Origin: Oscillospiraceae bacterium
Lineage (GTDB): Bacteria; Bacillota_A; Clostridia; Oscillospirales; CAG-272
Length of the DNA: 19,935 nucleotides
Direction of reading: 5' to 3'
Assembly (NCBI GenBank): GCA_015064425.1
Contig: SVSF01000023.1
Location: forward strand, 1 to 19,935
Shown here: piece after piece, positions 8,386-15,485 of the stretch
Layout of the letters: each line of letters opens with the position of its first letter
How positions within the stretch are numbered: position 1 is the first letter of the stretch
The notes under the pieces: generated by a model
Database searches by the model: none
The model's input: the letters and a program-made list of their open reading frames with translations, nothing else
What the model was told of the DNA's origin: nothing
Translations under genes and position numbers: made by a program

Positions 8386-9711
8386 ATGTCAAAGCCTATC
8401 GTTGCCATAGTTGGACGACCCAACGTTGGAAAAAGCACACTGTTCAATAAACTAATAGGTAAACAGATAGCTATAGTCGAAGACACTCCGGGCGTTACAC
8501 GCGACCGACTCTATTATGACATAGAGTGGTGCGGCACACAAATGACTATAATCGATACCGGAGGTATCGAACCCAAAACCGACAGCATCATTCTCAAGCA
8601 CATGAGAATGCAAGCTGAAATAGCAATTGAAACAGCTGACGTTATCGTTTTTATGACGGATATTCGAGCGGGACTTACGGCTGACGACAGAGAGATAGCT
8701 ACTATGCTTATCAAGTCGCAGAAGCCCGTAGTTTTATGCGTAAATAAAATGGATGCTCCGGGTCAGGTCCCTATGGAATATTATGAATTCTATGAACTTG
8801 GATTTGATTCCGATCCCGTTATCCTCTCTTCTCTTCACGGAACAGGTACCGGAGATCTGCTTGACGAAGTGGTTAAAAATCTCCCCCATTTCGAAGAAGA
8901 AGAAGAGGACGACGATGCAATAAAGATAGCGGTCATAGGAAAGCCCAACGCGGGAAAAAGCTCGATAATAAATAAAATATTGGGTGAAGATAGGCTCATT
9001 GTTTCCGATATAGCCGGAACGACAAGAGACGCGGTTGACACCAAGGTAGAAAACGAGTTCGGAAAATTCGTATTTATAGATACCGCAGGTATCAGACGTC
9101 AAAGTAAAGTAAGTGACAGTATCGAAAGATACAGCGTTTTAAGAGCCAAACTTGCAGTAGAGCGCGCAGACGTATGTCTCATAATGATAGATGCAAACGA
9201 AGGTATTACCGAGCAGGATGAAAAGATTGCAGGTATTGCACACGAAGCGGGAAAAGCTTCCATTATTGTTGTAAACAAGTGGGATACTGTCGAAAAGGAT
9301 AACTCCACAGTAACTAAATTTACAGAAGATATACAGACGGCATTAGCATATATGTCTTATGCCCCGTTGCTTTTCGTTTCTGCAAAAACAGGTCAAAGGC
9401 TTCACAAGCTTTTTGAATATATCAGCTACGTTTACAATCAAACAACTATGAGAATAACAACGGGAATGCTCAACGATATGCTGAACGATGCTACCACGAG
9501 AGTTCAGCCTCCATCTGACAAGGGCAGACGCCTGAAGATCTACTATATGACCCAGACAGGCATCAAGCCTCCGACCTTTGTTATTTTCTGCAATAGCATA
9601 GAGCTCTTCCACTTTTCTTATCAAAGATATCTTGAAAATCAGATAAGAGAAACATTTGGGTTCAAAGGTACTCCGATCAAGCTTATAATACACCAGAAGG
9701 GAGACAACTGA
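8386..9711 (+). CDS. der: Ribosome-assembly GTPase Der (EngA)
   Basis: This 441-residue essential GTPase for 50S maturation has tandem G domains. Domain 1 has GRPNVGKS (10-17), DTGG and NKMD (120-123). Domain 2 has GKPNAGKS (185-192), DTAG and NKWD (297-300). An acidic linker rich in E and D joins them at about 169-177, and a KH-like RNA-binding domain forms the C-terminus. All nucleotide-binding motifs are intact and the length is typical. AAGGAGG lies upstream of the ATG at 8386, 13 bases after the preceding gene. Confidence 0.97.
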   Translation: MSKPIVAIVGRPNVGKSTLFNKLIGKQIAIVEDTPGVTRDRLYYDIEWCGTQMTIIDTGGIEPKTDSIILKHMRMQAEIAIETADVIVFMTDIRAGLTADDREIATMLIKSQKPVVLCVNKMDAPGQVPMEYYEFYELGFDSDPVILSSLHGTGTGDLLDEVVKNLPHFEEEEEDDDAIKIAVIGKPNAGKSSIINKILGEDRLIVSDIAGTTRDAVDTKVENEFGKFVFIDTAGIRRQSKVSDSIERYSVLRAKLAVERADVCLIMIDANEGITEQDEKIAGIAHEAGKASIIVVNKWDTVEKDNSTVTKFTEDIQTALAYMSYAPLLFVSAKTGQRLHKLFEYISYVYNQTTMRITTGMLNDMLNDATTRVQPPSDKGRRLKIYYMTQTGIKPPTFVIFCNSIELFHFSYQRYLENQIRETFGFKGTPIKLIIHQKGDN

Positions 9712-9712
9712 T

Positions 9713-10396
9713 ATGCCCTACACATTCTCCGAAATATGGAAATACGGTTTTTTCGGTTTATTAAGCAATAATACTGTCGGAGCTACTATGCTGGTCGGCG
9801 CGATTTTATGTGCATTACTGTCGTATCTGATAGGAAGCTTTAATTTTGCCATCCTCCTATCAAAATACAAATACAAACAGGATATAAGAGATTTTGGAAG
9901 TTCCAATGCCGGAGCAACAAATGTAATGCGTACCTACGGAAAAAAAGCGGCTCTTGTAACTTTTGCAGGAGACGGTGCGAAAACACTTATTGCTATCCTT
10001 CTCATCGGAAGAATGTCTTTGGGACTTTTCGGTGCATATATTTCGGGATTGTTCTGCATTATCGGACATGCATATCCCGTTTACTTTAAATTCAAAGGCG
10101 GAAAAGGGGTTACCGTTACAGCGTTTACCATACTTTCAACCAGTCCGATCAGTTTCCTTGTTTTAATAATTATTTTTGCACTAATGCTTGCATGCTTTAA
10201 AATGGTGTCGCTGGCATCGATTACCGGAGCACTTATCTATCCTCTGGTGCTGTCTGCCGTATACGGAAAAGACCTCTGCGTTGTTATCGCGGTCATAATG
10301 GCTGCCCTTGTAATTTACCTGCACAGAGATAATATTGTACGTATTTCTCAGGGTACCGAGCGTAAAATTTCCTTTAAAACCAATAAAAAGAAATAA
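9713..10396 (+). CDS. plsY: Glycerol-3-phosphate acyltransferase PlsY
   Basis: This is an integral membrane enzyme that transfers an acyl group from acyl-phosphate to glycerol-3-phosphate, the first step of phospholipid synthesis. Conserved loops are present: GSFN (41-44), FGSSNAGATNVMR (61-73), and GHAYPVYFKFKGGKG (118-132). Several hydrophobic segments surround them. At 227 residues it is slightly longer than most because of about 20 extra N-terminal residues before the first membrane segment. The start lies one base after the der stop codon, with AAGGGAG inside the end of der, so the genes are probably translationally coupled. The usual clostridial neighbours gpsA and spoIVA do not follow. 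I see no GC-rich terminator after it. Confidence 0.95.
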   Translation: MPYTFSEIWKYGFFGLLSNNTVGATMLVGAILCALLSYLIGSFNFAILLSKYKYKQDIRDFGSSNAGATNVMRTYGKKAALVTFAGDGAKTLIAILLIGRMSLGLFGAYISGLFCIIGHAYPVYFKFKGGKGVTVTAFTILSTSPISFLVLIIIFALMLACFKMVSLASITGALIYPLVLSAVYGKDLCVVIAVIMAALVIYLHRDNIVRISQGTERKISFKTNKKK

Positions 10397-10421
10397 TTTT
10401 TTCACAATTTAAAAAATATTG

Positions 10422-10450
10422 TTGCTTTTTTATTTTATTTATGTTATAAT
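10422..10450 (+). promoter_or_regulatory. SigA promoter of rpmB
   Basis: TTGCTT (10422-10427) and TATAAT (10445-10450) are 17 bases apart, with TG at 10442-10443 giving an extended -10. The start codon of rpmB is 47 bases beyond the -10. Confidence 0.8.
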
Positions 10451-10497
10451 ACCACTTGCTGATTTAATAAGTTTTACCCGTTTGGAGGTGTCAAAAT

Positions 10498-10686
10498 ATG
10501 GCAAAGTGCGAAGTATGCGGAAAGGGCGTTACATTCGGTCTCAACGTTTCTCACTCAAATCGTAAGACCAACAGAACATGGAAGCCCAATATAAGAAAAG
10601 TAAAGGCTGTTGTTAACGGAACACACAAGACAGTTTACGTATGTTCTCGTTGTCTCCGTTCCAATAAAGTTCAGAGAACTGTTTAA
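10498..10686 (+). CDS. rpmB: 50S ribosomal protein bL28
   Basis: This 62-residue protein begins MAKCEVCGKGVTFGLNVSHS and contains the conserved SNRKTNRTWKPN segment. Two CxxC pairs (CEVC and CSRC) mark the zinc-binding (C+) form, as also seen for bL32 in this window. GGAGGTG (10484-10490) lies 7 bases before the ATG. The gene has its own promoter and terminator. Confidence 0.97.
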   Translation: MAKCEVCGKGVTFGLNVSHSNRKTNRTWKPNIRKVKAVVNGTHKTVYVCSRCLRSNKVQRTV

Positions 10687-10707
10687 TTTAGGCAATCTTT
10701 GTTTTTA

Positions 10708-10736
10708 TTGACGCCAATACAAGTTTCGAATATAAA
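10708..10736 (+). promoter_or_regulatory. Candidate SigA promoter nested in the rpmB terminator, for the DUF6873-like gene
   Basis: TTGACG (10708-10713) and TATAAA (10731-10736) are 17 bases apart. The expected start near 10743 falls inside the left arm of the rpmB terminator, so the new RNA would lack most of that arm and escape termination. This solves how the next gene, 20 bases after the hairpin, is expressed. Confidence 0.55.
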
Positions 10737-10762
10737 AGCAGATCGCAGCGATCTGCTTTTTT
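10734..10762 (+). terminator. Terminator of rpmB
   Basis: AAAAGCAGATCG (10734-10745) pairs with CGATCTGCTTTT (10749-10760) around a CAG loop, with the T-run continuing to 10762. The outer A-T pairs overlap the -10 of a candidate promoter for the next gene. Confidence 0.85.
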
Positions 10763-10780
10763 ATTTAACGAGGAAATCAT

Positions 10781-11470
10781 ATGAAGTATGCATTGTGTAA
10801 TTACAAAACTTCGGAAGAAATACAGAATCTTTTGATATCGAAAGGCATAAGACCGATATTACTCCCCCCATATTCCCTTTTATCTGATCCCGTATCTTCT
10901 CATCCCGACATGCTTTTATTTGTTCACAACAACTGTATATACACATTCAGAGAATATTACAAGGAAAATAAAAAACTCTTTAACTCTCTTCCCTTCAAAG
11001 TGTTTTTGGTCAATGAAGAGCCCTCAAAGCTTTATCCGCAGGATATTCTTTTAAACGCTTTCGTATGTAACGGATCCTTATACGGAAATACCGATCACCT
11101 CTCATCCTCTATATTGGATCTTTATGAAAAAAAAGTAAAGGTAAATCAAGGATATGCTGCATGTTCCACCCTTGTTTTAGGAAAAAAAGCTTGTATCAGC
11201 TCCGACCCTTCCATATGCAATGCATTAAAAGCAAACGGAATTGATGTTTTGCAGATAAACAGCGGCGAGATCCTTCTTCGTGGATATGACTACGGCTTTA
11301 TAGGAGGAGCTTCCTGTATGATCTCCGAAAAAGAGCTTCTGTTTTTCGGAGATATAGAAAAGCACAGTTCATATACAGCGATAGTCGAATTTGTTAAAAA
11401 AAGCGGCGTGTCGATAAATTATATCAAAAATGTACCGTTGACAGATATCGGCGGTATAAAGATAATATAA
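10781..11470 (+). CDS. DUF6873-like (GME-fold) protein of unknown function
   Basis: This 229-residue soluble protein resembles the clostridial DUF6873 group, described as having the guanidino-group-modifying enzyme (GME) fold. Supporting segments are HPD (41-43), VNQGYAACSTLVLG, ACISSDPSI, GFIGGASCM with a conserved-looking cysteine at 179, FFGDIEKH, and the C-terminal DIGG. GME-fold enzymes act on arginine-like groups using a catalytic cysteine. Whether C179 and H195 play that role here is inference, and the family has no assigned reaction that I know of. GAGGA (10770-10774) precedes the ATG. There is no signal peptide or membrane segment. The family call comes from memory of motif patterns. 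Confidence 0.7.
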   Translation: MKYALCNYKTSEEIQNLLISKGIRPILLPPYSLLSDPVSSHPDMLLFVHNNCIYTFREYYKENKKLFNSLPFKVFLVNEEPSKLYPQDILLNAFVCNGSLYGNTDHLSSSILDLYEKKVKVNQGYAACSTLVLGKKACISSDPSICNALKANGIDVLQINSGEILLRGYDYGFIGGASCMISEKELLFFGDIEKHSSYTAIVEFVKKSGVSINYIKNVPLTDIGGIKII

Positions 11471-11493
11471 GCAGACTTTACCGGTCTGCTTTT
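11470..11493 (+). terminator. Terminator of the DUF6873-like gene
   Basis: AGCAGAC (11470-11476) pairs with GTCTGCT (11484-11490) around a 7-base loop, followed by TTT and further T-rich sequence. The stem starts on the last base of the stop codon. Confidence 0.7.
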
Positions 11494-11520
11494 ATTTATG
11501 TGCAGAAAAAAAGCAAACGA

Positions 11521-11549
11521 TTGACACGTCCAATTTCGTATGATAAAAT
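11521..11549 (+). promoter_or_regulatory. SigA promoter of the TerB/ATPase operon
   Basis: TTGACA (11521-11526) and TAAAAT (11544-11549) have a 17-base spacer and a TGA extended -10 (11541-11543). With an AAAGGAGG ribosome binding site just downstream, this operon looks constitutively and well expressed. No operator repeat is obvious. Confidence 0.85.
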
Positions 11550-11577
11550 GAAATGATAGGACAAAGGAGGTGGACGT

Positions 11578-13149
11578 ATGTACGAAAAGCAAAACAAAGA
11601 AAAAAATCTGGACGACTTTTGGGATCTTAATGACATAATACCCAAGCAACGGTCAAAGACTTCTTTCAGTGCGAATTACGATACAGAAGCGATAACTGTT
11701 AGCAGTATATATCCCCATGACAAAAAAAAATATATATCCAGCGAAAAAATATCAAAGCAAGAGTCCTACGCAGTAAGAAACGAATCGTACACGTACACAC
11801 CCAAAAACGCCTTGATAAACAAGGTCACTATATCGGATTGGCCTAAAAAATATTATTTTTACGAAAAATTCAGAGCCGATGCTCAAAAATATTTTTTGTA
11901 TGAACGAGAAGAATGTGCGGAAACGAGCTTTTTCTCTTATATACCTCAATATTCCGATATGAACAGTCAGCAATTTTCTTATTATTTATGGTGGAGAAAA
12001 AACGTCCGTAAGGAAAATTATTTAAATGCCTCTTACAGTTACATTCTGCTTTATATATACGAAATATTGAATCTGCCTGACAGGATCCAACCGGAAGATG
12101 CATTAAATTCGCTTTGCAATATATGGATGCATTATAGAAAATCATATCCGCATCTTGACAGATATCTAAGCGAATGGATATGCGATTTCTGTCTTATAAA
12201 CAAACTTGATGCCCCAACGGCTGCCATCGGATCCGTTCTAAATGACATATTGAAATTCTCTACCCTTAAAGAATTTTATACAGATACAGATGACAATAAT
12301 ATGCCCGCAGCTACCGCATGCATTTTTTGTTCAAATTACGAGTGGACAAAATGTAAGGACATTACCGAAGAAAATTATTCATATTATGAGTTGCACATTA
12401 AAAATGCTGTACATGCATTCCTTGAAGCAATAAAGGAAAAAGGAGAAAGCCTCGGAACAGTAAAAACCGTTACATCCGTCATTCGTGATGCTTACAGCGG
12501 TTCTCTTTGCGCCTACGATATAAAGAAGCAGATAAGCATTGAGTATATGTCCTTTTCCAGAAGCGGAGCTTTCAGACAGACGATAACCGACATCATTAAA
12601 TACACAATAAATGCCGTAAGAGGCTCTTTAGGCGTACGTAATCGATTTGGAGTAAAGTCACTAAGCGAAGAAACTAAAGGCATCCTCGAGCAATATTTTG
12701 CCTCTGCTCGGGCAAACGGTTTGATGTACACAAGAAAGAAGGCGCAAAGTAATGTGCAGGAAGAAACGAACAACTACGAAGCCTATTATGAGCCTCAGGT
12801 CACAGAGTTCTCAACAGAGCTCGCCCGCAAAGTTGAAAGTTCTGCCTGGGAAATGACCGATATACTTGTACACGACTATGAGATGCCCTTTGAAGAAGAT
12901 ATAAAAGCAGATACAGCTTCCGAGAAGAGCAATATTATCAAGCAAGGTCTTTCCCTTGTAATATGCGGAAACCTTTCAGCTTTTAATGCTCTTGCCAAAG
13001 CAAACAATATGCTTTCCGATGCGCTGATTGAAAAAATAAATGAAGCCGCTTACGAACGTATCGGAGACGTTGTTGTTGATAATAGTGAGGAAGGATATCT
13101 TATCGTTAAAGATTATATGGAGGAGATCAACGAATGGATGAACGAGTAA
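11578..13149 (+). CDS. TerB-N / TerB-C domain protein
   Basis: This 523-residue protein has a charged, probably disordered N-terminus (1-80), then a TerB-N type domain at about 85-300. The hallmark there is FFSYIPQYSDMNSQQFSYYL (118-137) followed by WWRKNVR, with LLYIYEILNLP shortly after. A TerB-C type region lies at about 410-520 and ends with ERIGDVVVDN and a YLIVKDYMEEINEWM-like tail. These domains occur in proteins of predicted Ter-associated stress or DNA-processing modules; no reaction is known. AAAGGAGG precedes the ATG at 11578. The 3' end overlaps the next gene by 16 bases. No transmembrane segment is visible. Domain identity is from motif recognition, and the exact borders are approximate. 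Confidence 0.82.
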   Translation: MYEKQNKEKNLDDFWDLNDIIPKQRSKTSFSANYDTEAITVSSIYPHDKKKYISSEKISKQESYAVRNESYTYTPKNALINKVTISDWPKKYYFYEKFRADAQKYFLYEREECAETSFFSYIPQYSDMNSQQFSYYLWWRKNVRKENYLNASYSYILLYIYEILNLPDRIQPEDALNSLCNIWMHYRKSYPHLDRYLSEWICDFCLINKLDAPTAAIGSVLNDILKFSTLKEFYTDTDDNNMPAATACIFCSNYEWTKCKDITEENYSYYELHIKNAVHAFLEAIKEKGESLGTVKTVTSVIRDAYSGSLCAYDIKKQISIEYMSFSRSGAFRQTITDIIKYTINAVRGSLGVRNRFGVKSLSEETKGILEQYFASARANGLMYTRKKAQSNVQEETNNYEAYYEPQVTEFSTELARKVESSAWEMTDILVHDYEMPFEEDIKADTASEKSNIIKQGLSLVICGNLSAFNALAKANNMLSDALIEKINEAAYERIGDVVVDNSEEGYLIVKDYMEEINEWMNE

Positions 13150-14444
13150 AAATACCAAAACGAATTATAAATACGCTTCTGAATTCTCTTTCTGCAGGCG
13201 TTGTTCCCAGAGCGGGCGCTCCCTTTATTGCTATAGGCAGAAATGAAGAAATAGGTACCCTGCTAAAGGATCTTGAGATTGTAAAAGACGGCGGAAGCTC
13301 CATGCGGTTTATTATAGGTAAATACGGAAGCGGCAAAAGTTTTCTTATACAGCTCTTGCGTTCTCATGCAATAGAGAAGAATTATATTTGTATAGATGCA
13401 GATCTCAGCCCTGAAAGGAAAATATGCGGTTCAAACGGTTCCGGACTCGCAACCTACAGAGAACTTATAAAAAATATGTCATCTAAAGCTTCACCCGACG
13501 GCGGGGCTCTCACTCAGATCATCTCAAAATGGTTTTCTAATCTGCAGATCAAAATAGCAGAAGAAGGAATTGATCCGGACAGCCCCGTTTTCAGAAAAGA
13601 GCTTAACTCCCGCATTTATTCATTTGTCAGAGAGCTTGAAGAAAAAAACGGAGGCTTTGACTTTGCCAAAGTACTCGTAAAATATTATAATGCATATATG
13701 GACGAGGACGAGGATCGTAAGAGCGCCTGTATGAGATGGCTCAGAGGTGAATTCAACACAAAAACCGAGGCAAAAGCTGCTCTTTCCGTCGGATCAATAA
13801 TCGACGATGAAAACTGGTATGAATATATAAAACTATACTCTGCTTTTGTCACGAAAATCGGTTATTCGGGGCTTGTAATGTTTATTGACGAGTGTGTTAA
13901 CCTTTATAAAATAAGCAACAGGATATCCCGAGAAAACAATTATGAAAAGATCCTTTCCATGTTTAACGATACTCTAAGCGGTAATGCAAAAGGTCTTATG
14001 ATAATCTGCGGAGGCACACCTCAATTCCTGGAAGACCAGAGAAGAGGGCTTTTCAGTTACGAAGCACTGCGAAGCAGGCTTGCCGATTCGAATATTATTG
14101 GGGCAGAATTTAAAAATATCATGGGACCCGTAATACGTCTCAGACGTCTTTCGGATAATGAGCTCTTTGCTTTGATGATACGTATCAGCAACCTTCATTC
14201 CCAGGCATATGATTATACCCCCGGGATAAGTGAAGAAGATATGCTGAAATTTTTAAACGTATGTCTAACACGTGCAGGAGCAAATATTATGATAACTCCC
14301 CGAGAGATAACCCGTGATTTTATATCTCTTCTCAACGTAATGATGCAAAATAAAAAAGCAACGTTTGAGGAAGTCATGGGAAACAGCCTCAAGCGCATCA
14401 GCTCTGCGATGAGAAAAGAAGACGACTTTTTTAGTGATATTTAG
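13134..14444 (+). CDS. BrxC/BrxD-like P-loop ATPase (PF10923-type, former DUF2791)
   Basis: This 436-residue ATPase has Walker A GKYGSGKS (62-69), Walker B LVMFIDE (247-253) and a sensor-like GLMIICGGTPQFLED (287-301). The segment GLFSYEALRSRLAD (305-318) and a late TPREITRDF that may belong to a winged helix complete the pattern of the BrxC/BrxD and DUF2791 P-loop family. Members occur in BREX-type phage defence and in TerB-linked gene modules. All ATP-binding motifs are intact. The ATG at 13134 lies inside the TerB gene (16-base overlap) with GGAGGAG (13119-13125) 8 bases upstream, so the two proteins are coupled and probably work together. No helicase or nuclease gene follows. No strong terminator is seen, only T-rich sequence after the stop codon. 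Confidence 0.85.
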   Translation: MDERVKIPKRIINTLLNSLSAGVVPRAGAPFIAIGRNEEIGTLLKDLEIVKDGGSSMRFIIGKYGSGKSFLIQLLRSHAIEKNYICIDADLSPERKICGSNGSGLATYRELIKNMSSKASPDGGALTQIISKWFSNLQIKIAEEGIDPDSPVFRKELNSRIYSFVRELEEKNGGFDFAKVLVKYYNAYMDEDEDRKSACMRWLRGEFNTKTEAKAALSVGSIIDDENWYEYIKLYSAFVTKIGYSGLVMFIDECVNLYKISNRISRENNYEKILSMFNDTLSGNAKGLMIICGGTPQFLEDQRRGLFSYEALRSRLADSNIIGAEFKNIMGPVIRLRRLSDNELFALMIRISNLHSQAYDYTPGISEEDMLKFLNVCLTRAGANIMITPREITRDFISLLNVMMQNKKATFEEVMGNSLKRISSAMRKEDDFFSDI

Positions 14445-14468
14445 ATTTGAATTTTTTTTAAATTTCTA

Positions 14469-14499
14469 TTGACTTTAACCTTGGGTAAAAATCTATAAT
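14469..14499 (+). promoter_or_regulatory. MerR-type promoter with 19-bp spacer and inverted repeat
   Basis: TTGACT (14469-14474) and TATAAT (14494-14499) are 19 bases apart, longer than SigA prefers and typical of promoters that MerR proteins activate by DNA distortion. Inside lies an inverted repeat, TTTAACC-TT-GGGTAAA (14474-14489), with one mismatch per arm. The promoter sits directly before a merR-family gene, so autoregulation is likely. Confidence 0.78.
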
Positions 14500-14527
14500 G
14501 AGCATGAAAGGAGCTGATATCATACGA

Positions 14528-15442
14528 ATGAAGGATGTTTGTGAAAAGACCGGACTTACTGACAGAGCCGTAAGACTCTATATAGAAAGCGGCCTTTTGA
14601 ATCCCAAACGTGTAAATAGTTATACGGGCAGAAGTTCAATATATTTTACGGATAGTGACGTAAAGATACTTGAGGCTGTGGCCACCCTCAGAAAAGCGGA
14701 CTTCTCCATAACCGATATCAAAGCCGTGATTGATGATCCCGAAAAAACGGCTTCGATAGTAGAGGGACACAAAACAAAGCTTTTTGCCGATATTGAAAGT
14801 AAAAAGAACATTTTAAACTCTTTGTCAATATCAAAAAACTTCACCAACAAAGATATATTCGGTCTTGCAAATATCATTCGCGGATCCGCCCTTGAAAATA
14901 ACATACCCAAGGAGGACTCATTAATGAATTTAAAAGATCTGAAAAAAATCATGAGAACAAGAAGTACATCACTTCTCTCACTTATCTTCGCCATAGCCGG
15001 CATTATTTATCTGTTTCCGCTGATTGTAAAGACAGTGTTTGCAAAGCTGTCTGTGTCACATGGCGGAGGGTACGAGATCAGCTATGTTTTTAATACCTCT
15101 AATCTTTTGAAAGGTATCTTGCCCATTGCTTCCCTTTTGCTCCTCATAACTGCGGCAGTCTTATGCATAGCGTATCTGTCGGAAGGAAGTAAGAAACTGC
15201 TCACCGTATCGGCAACAGCCTACGCAGCAACAATATTGCTTCTTTTGTTACTGCCCGCAGACTCTGCTCAGTTACTGAAGCAATTTGAATTTATTTCATA
15301 TCGTTTTTCGCCTTTATTTTATATATTCTACTATCCCGGAAACGCTTTTACTTTGTTTATAAGTTCTATTAAGTTTTTATTTCCCGCAATATCTCTCATT
15401 TTTTCGTTTATAGGAATCTTGAAAGAAAAAAATTTGGAGTAA
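14528..15442 (+). CDS. MerR-family regulator with membrane-embedded C-terminal domain
   Basis: From the ATG at 14528 this protein has 304 residues. An N-terminal MerR winged helix-turn-helix (about 1-70, with MKDVCEKTGLTDRAVRLYIE at the start) is followed by a helical dimerisation segment. The C-terminal half has about four hydrophobic segments at roughly 147-170, 194-217, 224-243 and 273-297. It is therefore a membrane-tethered transcription factor, and the signal is presumably sensed in or at the membrane. An upstream in-frame ATG at 14498 overlaps the -10 element, so it cannot be in the transcript. AAAGGAG (14507-14513) precedes 14528 by 14 bases, which is long; a rare ATC or ATA start in between cannot be excluded. 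An internal start at 14924 may give a second product. Confidence 0.85.
   Translation: MKDVCEKTGLTDRAVRLYIESGLLNPKRVNSYTGRSSIYFTDSDVKILEAVATLRKADFSITDIKAVIDDPEKTASIVEGHKTKLFADIESKKNILNSLSISKNFTNKDIFGLANIIRGSALENNIPKEDSLMNLKDLKKIMRTRSTSLLSLIFAIAGIIYLFPLIVKTVFAKLSVSHGGGYEISYVFNTSNLLKGILPIASLLLLITAAVLCIAYLSEGSKKLLTVSATAYAATILLLLLLPADSAQLLKQFEFISYRFSPLFYIFYYPGNAFTLFISSIKFLFPAISLIFSFIGILKEKNLE
14909..14926 (+). promoter_or_regulatory. Internal ribosome binding site and in-frame ATG within the MerR gene
   Basis: AAGGAGG (14909-14915) is followed after 8 bases by an in-frame ATG (14924-14926). This is a better initiation site than that of the full-length gene. It would yield a 172-residue product containing only the four-segment membrane domain, without DNA-binding. 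It may be an alternative start or a relic of two separate genes. Confidence 0.55.
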
Positions 15443-15449
15443 TAAGCAT

Positions 15450-15480
15450 TAAAGCCCGTGCAGTGTTTGCACGGGCTTTA
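15450..15480. terminator. Bidirectional terminator between the MerR gene and the P-type ATPase-like gene
   Basis: A perfect 13-bp stem, TAAAGCCCGTGCA (15450-15462) with TGCACGGGCTTTA (15468-15480), encloses a 5-base loop. The two genes converge on it, ending 8 bases before and 6 bases after. T-rich sequence follows on both strands, though without a long uninterrupted run. Confidence 0.85.
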
Positions 15481-15485
15481 GTTAT

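Noticed and set aside
11578..14444. Calling the TerB/ATPase pair a complete BREX system
   Set aside because: PglZ/BrxZ, the methyltransferase PglX and the other BREX core proteins are absent from the window; only a BrxC/BrxD-like ATPase is present.
14498..14527. ATG at 14498 as the start of the MerR gene
   Set aside because: It overlaps the last bases of the TATAAT element, so transcripts should start downstream of it, and no ribosome binding site precedes it.
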